From an uncultured Treponema sp. (GTDB lineage: Bacteria > Spirochaetota > Spirochaetia > Treponematales > Treponemataceae), in contig CAJPOF010000039.1 in NCBI GenBank assembly GCA_905372235.1, positions 1 through 22,268 of the forward strand: a stretch of DNA of 22,268 nt, written 5' to 3'. This document shows positions 15,782 through 22,268 of this stretch, piece after piece. Each line of letters opens with the position of its first letter. Position 1 is the first letter of the stretch. The position numbers and the translations under genes are program-made. The notes beneath the pieces are model-generated. The model was not told where the DNA came from. It did not search any database and worked only from the letters and a program-made list of their open reading frames with translations.

Positions 15782-17188
15782 TTAGAAATCCTTGTTTTTC
15801 AGAGAAACAGGATAAAACTGTTCCGTGCAATATGAACGGGTAAGGAAAATGCTGTCGTTTTCATAAAGATGCCAAAAATCCTCGAACGAAAGCTCTTTCC
15901 CGTCCTTGAACATGATAACCTTAAAACGTGCGCTCGAATCAAAATACGGGAAAAAAATTCCAGCCGAATTGAAAACCTGAATCTCAGGAGAGCGGGTTCT
16001 GTCCGTTTCCCTGATGGCGGCAAAATAAAATGTCTCCGGTTCGGTAACGGCAAGCACGTAGAGCAACGCCTTCAAATATTTTGCAGAATATCCTGCATTC
16101 GTAACAAAGCCCGAAAGATTCTGTATTCCCTGGCTTGTAAATTCCGCACAAAAAGGCTCAATCTTTACGTCAACGCCAGCCTCGTCAAAAAAATAGTTCC
16201 GCCCGGTACGCACCGAAACCAAACCGGCTGCAAGATTTCTTATCCAATCCAAAGTGAAAAAAATATTGTAACTTTCGGAAAGGATTCCCTGAAAACCCGT
16301 GGGCTTATAATCTACGGTCTCACGAATAAGAGCGTCTCTTTTTAGATAACCTCCTGTAAGCGGCTCTACGATTCCGTCTGAAATCCATTTTAGAAATCCC
16401 GCTCCGGAAACGCTCAGCCGTTCCTTGTATTCATTGTCGATTTTCCGCTTTTTCCCCGTGGAAATGTAGACAGGCTCAAAGTTTTCGTCGTAGCAAGCGT
16501 CCTCTTCGATTATTATTTCCGGAAGCCGTTCACGGATTATGTTCGCCATCTGAAGAGTGGAATGATAGTTTTCGGGAAAAATCCGCGTGTAATTCCACGG
16601 AAGCATTTTTTCCGTCCATTTTACGACTTCGGCAAAAGAGGCGGAATAATAACGCTCAAAAGGAAGACCTGTAGAAACGCCTTTTGCGGCATAGCAATTA
16701 AAAATCACAAAATCTCCGAGCGAAGAATTCTTAAACGGCAAGAACTGAACGAAAACATCGCTGTCGGAAGCAAAATAGTACACGATTTTTATGGGTTTTT
16801 CCGTTTTTTTGTCCTTTACCAAAATCCAAGCGCCGGGTGCATCTCCGGGATACACGTCCTGAATCTCGGTTGAGTTTCCTTTGTCTGAATAAACGCCTAC
16901 GGAAAGGCGGGCGTGCGGTGCGACCAATATCGAAAAATAATCTTCCGTTTCTTCAAGGCGAACCTGAAATCTTTGCCCTATTGCGTTCGTCATTATTTCG
17001 GGAACATTCATGCGAACAAAACTAAGCGGAGCTTCGAACCACGTTTCCACAAGTTTTTTTCGGATACTTGACGAATCTGGAATTCCCAAGCGGTTGTATT
17101 CCGCATTCGCACAAATGAGGGAAAAAAACATCAGCGACAAAATCAAAAATCTTTTCTTCATGCTTCTATAATCGACCAAAAAGCGCAA
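15782..17188 (-). CDS. Hypothetical secreted protein (468 aa)
   Basis: I do not recognise the family. A signal peptide is clear (MKKRFLILSLMFFSLICANA), so the protein is exported. The mature part is globular, aromatic-rich and mixed alpha/beta, with no repeats and no further membrane helix. Notable stretches are APHARLSVGVYSDKG near residue 90 and GYLKRDALIRETVDYKPTGF near residue 285. I see no catalytic motif that I could name. Two starts are possible. TTG at 17188 has GGGAGG about 9-10 nt upstream and adds RFLVDYRS before the signal peptide. ATG at 17161 gives the more classical signal peptide but has no clear ribosome-binding site. I keep the longer one. The gene begins 32 bp after the activase gene and ends 14 bp before the TPR gene. 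Confidence 0.75.
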   Translation of the reverse strand: MRFLVDYRSMKKRFLILSLMFFSLICANAEYNRLGIPDSSSIRKKLVETWFEAPLSFVRMNVPEIMTNAIGQRFQVRLEETEDYFSILVAPHARLSVGVYSDKGNSTEIQDVYPGDAPGAWILVKDKKTEKPIKIVYYFASDSDVFVQFLPFKNSSLGDFVIFNCYAAKGVSTGLPFERYYSASFAEVVKWTEKMLPWNYTRIFPENYHSTLQMANIIRERLPEIIIEEDACYDENFEPVYISTGKKRKIDNEYKERLSVSGAGFLKWISDGIVEPLTGGYLKRDALIRETVDYKPTGFQGILSESYNIFFTLDWIRNLAAGLVSVRTGRNYFFDEAGVDVKIEPFCAEFTSQGIQNLSGFVTNAGYSAKYLKALLYVLAVTEPETFYFAAIRETDRTRSPEIQVFNSAGIFFPYFDSSARFKVIMFKDGKELSFEDFWHLYENDSIFLTRSYCTEQFYPVSLKNKDF

Positions 17189-17220
17189 AACTTACAGCCC
17201 TCCCGAGATTCAATCACGTT

Positions 17221-20200
17221 TTAGTTCATTTTCGATACCGCAGGAACGTCCTCCTGAAGCACAGGCTCAGGGTCGTTCATGCCGGAAAAACCTTCAGCAG
17301 GTTTTATAACAGGTTCTACCACAGTTCCGTCAGGATTGTGTATTTTTCCGTCCGCCTCTTCATCAGGATGTTTTCCAATTGGTGCAGCGGAAAGAAGCAA
17401 CTTCAGCCTATTCAGCTGATTCACCTCCGAAGAACCGGGGTCGTAGTCGATGGCAGATATGTTCGCTTCAGGGAATCTTCTTCTAAGTTCCTTTATCATT
17501 CCCTTTCCCGTAACGTGATTCGGAAGGCAGGCAAACGGCTGAACGCAGGCGATGCTAGGAGCTCCCTCTTTTATGAGTTCCACCATTTCCGCAGTAAGAA
17601 ACCAGCCTTCCCCTGTGATGTTTCCGAGCTGTACAATATCGTCAACGCCTTGCATAAGGTCGTAGATTGAACTTGGAGAATCAAATCTGTGCGACTCGTC
17701 AAGATATTTTTTCATCTTTTTTCGATAAAGTTCAAGAAACCATACAAAAAGGCGCGCGTTTCTTTCAGTCTTTTTAGGAAAGGCAAGTTCTTCGTGCCTG
17801 AAAATTCCTGTGCTGAATGAATAGAAGAAAAAATCTGCAAGGTCGGGCATGACGCATTCCGCACCTTCTTTTTCGATTGTCTCAACGATTTTGTTGTTCG
17901 CTGTAGGATGGAATTTTACAAGAATCTCTCCGACAACCCCGACCCTCGGCTTCTTTATGGGCTTGAGTTCAAGAGAATCAAAATCCTTTACAATTCCTTT
18001 CAGAAGCCTGTGGTAGCCCAAAAGAGACGAGGAACGGATTTGCCGTTCCGCCTTTGAAGACCATTTTTCGTACAAGGCATCCGCACTTCCGGGAACAGTT
18101 TCGTAGGGGCGGGTTCGGTAAAGCACTCTCATAAGGACATCGCCCACCATCACGGACATCAAAAGCCTGTGAAGAAGCCCAAGCGAAATCTTGAATCCCG
18201 GATTTTTTTCAAAACCTTGCGCGCTCAAAGAAAGAACCGGAATCTGCGACCAGCCGGCATCGTTTAATGCCCGGCGGATAAAGCCGATATAGTTTGTTGC
18301 CCTGCAGCCGCCGCCGGTTTGTGTGATTATCAAAGCCACTCTGTTCAAGTCGTATTTACCCGACTCAAGGGCGGCAATCATCTGACCCGCCACAAGAATT
18401 GAAGGATAGCACGCATCGTTATTCACATAGCGGAGCCCCGCCTCAACGGCTTTAGGGTCAACCGCGTCCAGAATCACAAAATTGTATCCGCAAGAGGCGA
18501 ACGCTTCTTTCAAAATCCTAAAGTGAATAGGTGACATTTGAGGCCCGATTATCGTGTAGGACTTTTTCATTTCCTTTGTGAAAACCTGCCGCTGATATGC
18601 GGAAGAAATTTTTACAGGCTTTCTTTTATGCCTTTGCCGTTCCTTTACGGCGGCAATCAAAGAACGAATCCTTATCCTTACGGCTCCAAGATTCGAGCCT
18701 TCATCGATTTTTATGAGCGTGTACATCCTGCCCTTTGACTTCATTATCTCGTCGACCTGATCGGCTGTAACGGCATCCAGTCCGCAACCGAATGAAGTAA
18801 GCTGGAGCATTTCAAGATTCGGCATCTCGCTTACAAACGCAGCGGCTCGGTAAAGCCTGTTGTGATAAACCCACTGGTCGATTATGCGTAAGGGGCGTTC
18901 AACAGAACCCAAATGCGCAACGGAATCCTCGGTGAAGACCGCAAGCCCCAAAGAATTTATCATCTCAGGAATTCCATGGTTTATCTCAGGGTCAAGGTGA
19001 TAAGGACGACCGGCAAGAACGATTCCGTTTCCACCGGAGCGAATCATTTTTTCAAGAGCCTCTTCCCCAACAGTTTTAACTTCCTCTCTGAAGCGCTCTT
19101 CCTCTTTCCAAGCTTCGTCCACAGCATCACGGATTTTGCTTTCCGTCAGACTTGGGAATTTCGGCAAAAGTTCCTCGCAAAGCCTTTGAAAAAGCCGCTC
19201 CTTGTCATAAATCGGAAGAAAGGGGTCCATATAAGTTATCGTCGGGTCTTGCCTAAGCTCGTCGATATTGTTTCTAAGCACCTCAGGATAACTTGTAACT
19301 ATCGGGCAATTGTAGTGATTTCCCGCCCCAAAATCCTCCTGTTTTTCGTAAGGGGCGCACGGATAGAATATGAACTTTACACCTCGCTGAATAAGACTTA
19401 CGACATGGCCATGGCTTATTTTTCCGGGATAGCACACCGACTCGGAGGGAATTGTCTCTATTCCCTTTTCGTAAACAGTCCTTGAGGAACGCTGGCTAAG
19501 CACAACCCTAAATCCCAATTTTGTAAAGAATGTAAACCACAACGGATAGTTCTCATACATATTCAAAACTCTAGGAATGCCCACATCGCCCATAGGTGCT
19601 TCATTTATTTTTAGAGGAACATAGCCGAAAAGCCTCTTGTATTTCCATTCAAAAAGATTGGGCATTTTTTCGCCGACATCTAAAAAGGCGGTGTTCGCCT
19701 TGTTTGAAGCGTCTATCACATTTCCTTCGATTTCCGCACCGCGCTCGCAGCGGTTTCCGGTTATGAAAATCCGCCTATTCGTTCCGTCGCTGAACGTGTT
19801 TATCGTCATAAGGCAATTGTTCTGACATTTTCCACAGCGCCGGCTTTCAAGCTCCACACAGAAATTTTCAAGCTGCTCAAGCGTAGCGATTCCGGAACGA
19901 AGTTCCTTTGGCGGAGTTCCTATGGGGTCTCCGGGCTTTGGAGATGTTAAATCCACCCACTGGTCGTACGCTATGAGCGCAGAACCGTAAGCACCCATAA
20001 GCCCCGCTACATCCGGACGAAAAACTTCCACCCCCGAAATCTTTTCGAACGCACGAAGAATCGCATCATTAAAAAACGTGCCGCCCTGCACAACGACCTT
20101 TTCGCCTATGTCGCTTGCTTTTCTTAATTTTATGACCTTGAACAATGCGTTTTTTATAACAGAATAGCAAAGCCCCGAAGCAATGTCGGCGACGCTCGCT

Positions 20201-21762
20201 CCTTCCTTCTGCGCCTGCTTTACACGGCTGTTCATGAACACAGTGCAGCGGCTTCCAAGATCCACAGGCTTATCTGCCATCAGGGCGATTTTTCCGAATT
20301 CCTTTACGTCCATTCCCATAGTGTTTGCAAAATTATCAAGGAACGAGCCGCATCCGGAAGAGCACGCCTCGTTCAACTGAATGGAAGAAATCGCTCCATC
20401 CTTCATGCGAAGGCATTTCATGTCCTGTCCGCCGATATCCAAAAGGAACTCCACGCCCGGAACAAAAAAATCCGCCGCCCGAAAATGCGTTATCGTCTCG
20501 ACTTCGCCGGAATCGACTCCCAGCGCAGCCTGAAACAATGCCTCGCCGTAGCCCGTAGAAACGGCACGGGCAATATATACATCCTTTGGGAGCCGTGAAT
20601 AAAGTTCCTTCAAGACCTTAACCGCAAGATCCACAGGATTTCCAAGATTGTGGGAATAAAAATCCCAGACTATCCTTCCCTTCTGATCTATCAGGACAGC
20701 CTTTGTGGTGGTCGAACCCGAATCCAGCCCAAGAAATACAGGACCTGTAGTCTCGTCCAAAACCGCACGCGCTGCCTTTTCCTGCGCATGACGCTTTCTG
20801 AAAGCTTCAAGTTCCGTGGCGTTGTTAAAAAGAGGAGCGAGCCGCTGAACCTCGTTCAGTTCCGCACCGACAAGATTCTTTAGACTTTCCCTGAATTCCC
20901 CTATCGTTGGAAACCGATAGACCGATCCATCTTCCGCCGTGAATTTTCTTTCCGCACTGAAAGCAGAACCTGCCGCCACAAAAAGCTGCGAATCTTCCGG
21001 AACGATTATCTCATCGTCCTTGAGTTTTAAAGTCTCTATGAAGCGAAACCTAAGCTGGTCAAGAAAATGAAGCGGACCTCCCAAAAATGCGACATGCCCA
21101 CGGATAGGCTTTCCGCAGGCAAGCCCCGAAATAGTCTGGTTCACCACAGCCTGAAAAATCGAGGCGGCTATATCCTCACGCCGCGCGCCCTCGTTTATAA
21201 GCGGCTGCACATCAGTCTTTGCAAACACACCGCAACGGGCCGCAATCGGATAAATCGTGGTCGCACCTGCGGCAAGAGCGTTCAGCCCTGAAGCGTCCGT
21301 CTCAAGAAGAGCCGCCATCTGGTCGATGAAAGCACCCGTTCCGCCGGCGCAAGTGCCGTTCATCCGCTGCTCCACACCGCCTGTAAAGTACGTGATTTTC
21401 GCGTCTTCTCCGCCAAGTTCTATCACAACGTCCGTCTGGGGGATAAGGCGTTTTACGGCAGTGGTCGCCGCCACAACCTCCTGAATGAAAGGAATGTTCA
21501 GCCACTGAGAGACAGAAAGCCCTCCCGAACCCGTAACCTTCACGCTCACACTTTGCTCTACCGAATAACCATGTTCCTTCTGTAGGACATCAAAACAAGT
21601 TGCGACAACGCTGATTATCGTGCTGCATATGTCTGCCCTGTGCCGCTGATAGTCTCCGTAAATAAGTTTATCCGAATCGTCCAGCACAACAATCTTTACA
21701 GTTGTAGAGCCGACATCAATTCCAATCCGTATCGGAAGTTTTTCCCCTGTTTTTTCCGCCAT
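17221..21762 (-). CDS. Acyl-CoA dehydratase activase, fused large form (1,513 aa)
   Basis: Cytoplasmic iron-sulfur ATPase of the BadF/BadG/BcrA/BcrD (HgdC-like) family. In the known systems the activase uses ATP to push one low-potential electron into a 2-hydroxyacyl-CoA dehydratase or benzoyl-CoA reductase. There are two ASKHA ATPase domains. The first has DVGSTT (16-21), NGTCAGGTGAF with Cys138, and AARCGVF with Cys177. The second has DSGSTT (347-352), NEACSSGCGSF with Cys467 and Cys471, and GSRCTVF with Cys506. In HgdC the matching cysteines hold a 4Fe-4S cluster between two subunits. A Cys-rich link (about 635-672) leads to a DUF2229-type region (about 720-1000) and an HgdB-like C-terminal region (about 1090-1450). 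This is the COG1924-COG3580-COG3581 fusion layout. The ATG at 21762 follows GGGTGAC; a TTG four codons earlier has weaker support. No dehydratase gene lies in this window. Confidence 0.92.
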   Translation of the reverse strand: MAEKTGEKLPIRIGIDVGSTTVKIVVLDDSDKLIYGDYQRHRADICSTIISVVATCFDVLQKEHGYSVEQSVSVKVTGSGGLSVSQWLNIPFIQEVVAATTAVKRLIPQTDVVIELGGEDAKITYFTGGVEQRMNGTCAGGTGAFIDQMAALLETDASGLNALAAGATTIYPIAARCGVFAKTDVQPLINEGARREDIAASIFQAVVNQTISGLACGKPIRGHVAFLGGPLHFLDQLRFRFIETLKLKDDEIIVPEDSQLFVAAGSAFSAERKFTAEDGSVYRFPTIGEFRESLKNLVGAELNEVQRLAPLFNNATELEAFRKRHAQEKAARAVLDETTGPVFLGLDSGSTTTKAVLIDQKGRIVWDFYSHNLGNPVDLAVKVLKELYSRLPKDVYIARAVSTGYGEALFQAALGVDSGEVETITHFRAADFFVPGVEFLLDIGGQDMKCLRMKDGAISSIQLNEACSSGCGSFLDNFANTMGMDVKEFGKIALMADKPVDLGSRCTVFMNSRVKQAQKEGASVADIASGLCYSVIKNALFKVIKLRKASDIGEKVVVQGGTFFNDAILRAFEKISGVEVFRPDVAGLMGAYGSALIAYDQWVDLTSPKPGDPIGTPPKELRSGIATLEQLENFCVELESRRCGKCQNNCLMTINTFSDGTNRRIFITGNRCERGAEIEGNVIDASNKANTAFLDVGEKMPNLFEWKYKRLFGYVPLKINEAPMGDVGIPRVLNMYENYPLWFTFFTKLGFRVVLSQRSSRTVYEKGIETIPSESVCYPGKISHGHVVSLIQRGVKFIFYPCAPYEKQEDFGAGNHYNCPIVTSYPEVLRNNIDELRQDPTITYMDPFLPIYDKERLFQRLCEELLPKFPSLTESKIRDAVDEAWKEEERFREEVKTVGEEALEKMIRSGGNGIVLAGRPYHLDPEINHGIPEMINSLGLAVFTEDSVAHLGSVERPLRIIDQWVYHNRLYRAAAFVSEMPNLEMLQLTSFGCGLDAVTADQVDEIMKSKGRMYTLIKIDEGSNLGAVRIRIRSLIAAVKERQRHKRKPVKISSAYQRQVFTKEMKKSYTIIGPQMSPIHFRILKEAFASCGYNFVILDAVDPKAVEAGLRYVNNDACYPSILVAGQMIAALESGKYDLNRVALIITQTGGGCRATNYIGFIRRALNDAGWSQIPVLSLSAQGFEKNPGFKISLGLLHRLLMSVMVGDVLMRVLYRTRPYETVPGSADALYEKWSSKAERQIRSSSLLGYHRLLKGIVKDFDSLELKPIKKPRVGVVGEILVKFHPTANNKIVETIEKEGAECVMPDLADFFFYSFSTGIFRHEELAFPKKTERNARLFVWFLELYRKKMKKYLDESHRFDSPSSIYDLMQGVDDIVQLGNITGEGWFLTAEMVELIKEGAPSIACVQPFACLPNHVTGKGMIKELRRRFPEANISAIDYDPGSSEVNQLNRLKLLLSAAPIGKHPDEEADGKIHNPDGTVVEPVIKPAEGFSGMNDPEPVLQEDVPAVSKMN

Positions 21763-21835
21763 CAAGTCACCCAAAAATTAATCTCGCGATAAAATTGCCC
21801 TTCGCATGATAAAAATAACAAAACTTCTTAAAAAG

Positions 21836-21864
21836 ACTATAAAGTGAAAGACCATTTTTTTCAA
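21836..21864 (-). promoter_or_regulatory. Sigma-70-type promoter of the activase-led gene block
   Basis: On the minus strand TTGAAA (21864-21859) and TATAGT (21841-21836) are separated by exactly 17 bp; each differs from consensus at one position. Transcription would start near 21829 and leave a leader of about 66 nt before the ATG at 21762. An inverted repeat CCATTTTT/AAAAATGG (21852-21873) overlaps the -35 box and could be an operator. Confidence 0.65.
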
Positions 21865-22003
21865 CAAAAATGGGATTACAGACCAAAATGCGTTTTTCTT
21901 TTTATCAAAGGGGCGAAGGCTTCTCGTAACAGGCTTTGCGAGGTTCCGCTTACAGCTCCATTGCTGCGCCTTCAGCTCCGCAACGCGCAAAGCGCGCCTC
22001 TCC

Positions 22004-22268
22004 AATCCTGCGCCTAGAGAAATCGTCCGTATACAACACCCAGTCCAAAGGAGAACGCATCGAGCGCATTCTCGCGAATATTCAAATGTGCGCAGGTGTT
22101 GCAAGGAAACTATTATACTAGTTCGCTTTCGCGAACTTTAAATCCTGCGCCGGACCTCTCGTCCGTACACAACACCCAGTACAAAGGAGAACGCATCGAG
22201 CGCAGTTTTGAGCATATTCAAATGTGCGCAGGTGTTGCAAGGAAACTATTATACTAGTTCGCTTTCGC
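22004..22268. repeat. Tandem direct repeat, about 137-bp period, two copies visible
   Basis: Copy 1 begins with AATCCTGCGCC at 22004 and copy 2 with the same bases at 22141. The best-conserved part (22023-22132 and 22159-22268, offset 136) is identical for its last 54 bases. Elsewhere it differs by two single substitutions and one variable block of about 12 bases. Copy 2 is cut by the window edge, so the array may continue. Each unit holds a 7-bp long-range stem CAACACC/GGTGTTG (22034-22040 with 22095-22101; 22170-22176 with 22231-22237) around an inner hairpin. Each also has TATAAT on the minus strand (22117-22112; 22253-22248) next to a palindrome. The unit could be a small RNA gene, a regulatory repeat or a relic of a mobile element. 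Confidence 0.8.
22120..22137 (-). repeat. Perfect palindrome with GAAA loop followed by TATAAT
   Basis: On the minus strand AGTTCGC, GAAA and GCGAACT form a 7-bp stem with a GNRA-type tetraloop. AG and TATAAT (22117-22112) follow. Aligned with the copies at 1909 and 2256, the TATA box falls at exactly the same offset from the palindrome. A second copy begins at the right edge (22256) but is cut. Confidence 0.75.

Larger units (their letters stand above)
21763..22268. other. Non-coding upstream region of the activase block
   Basis: This region has no gene that I accept. From left to right it holds the activase leader and promoter (21763-21864), AT-rich sequence to about 21905, and a GC-rich stretch (21905-22003) with a CGCGC/GCGCG palindrome at 21984-21996 and two CAGCTCC repeats. 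Then come two copies of the long tandem repeat (22004-22268). Short open frames cross the repeats on both strands, but they change protein sequence freely between copies, so they are probably not coding. Confidence 0.7.

Noticed and set aside
15768..15830. N-terminal extension of the TPR protein by 21 codons
   Set aside because: It overlaps the preceding gene, places non-signal sequence before a classic signal peptide and has weaker start signals than the ATG at 15767.
21778..22121. Short open frames on both strands across the right-edge repeat (108 codons minus, 61 codons plus)
   Set aside because: Both frames cross repeated non-coding sequence and lack ribosome-binding sites. The difference between repeat copies changes amino acids in both frames, so neither looks like a protein under selection.
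22004..22268. CRISPR array
   Set aside because: Only two units with a 137-bp period and near-identical content throughout. There are no short repeats alternating with unique spacers and no cas genes.

Overview
The window looks like chromosomal DNA from a host-associated Treponema or a close spirochaete relative. The main reason is a 1,597-residue coiled-coil protein of the type called SpiroCoCo in spirochaetes. Supporting signs are the large fused acyl-CoA dehydratase activase, many secreted proteins without recognisable relatives, and intergenic DNA rich in short palindromes. Most gene families were named from motifs that can be read by eye. Genus-level placement is inference.

Layout: (1) 1-200 holds no gene, but has a strong bidirectional terminator. 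(2) 201-1684, minus strand, holds two translationally coupled genes for envelope proteins of unknown function. (3) 1685-2365 is a long intergenic stretch with palindromes and a larger inverted repeat. (4) 2366-5601, plus strand, holds a sodium-coupled NSS/SNF transporter, a terminator, and a YifB/ComM-type AAA+ ATPase. (5) 5612-21762, minus strand, is a six-gene block transcribed right to left: dehydratase activase, secreted unknown protein, secreted TPR protein, outer-membrane beta-barrel candidate, HAD hydrolase, SpiroCoCo. (6) 21763-22268 is the upstream region of that block. It contains a good sigma-70-type promoter and two copies of a tandem repeat of about 137 bp that runs off the window edge.

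Within the six-gene block, the middle three genes (secreted 468 aa, TPR 954 aa, barrel 553 aa) are separated by only 14-16 bp. All three encode signal peptides, so they probably form an envelope module. The HAD and SpiroCoCo genes follow after gaps of 75 and 60 bp, and SpiroCoCo seems to have its own promoter inside the end of the HAD gene. Several annotated starts were chosen from ribosome-binding sites and signal peptides rather than from the longest reading frame. Two are rare starts with good support (TTG at 1684, GTG at 11149) and one TTG is less certain (17188).

No CRISPR array, rRNA, tRNA, integrase or transposase was seen. The least explained signals are the recurring palindrome-plus-TATA modules found on both sides of the window, the tandem repeat at the right edge, and the membrane/coiled-coil/HTH design of SpiroCoCo.
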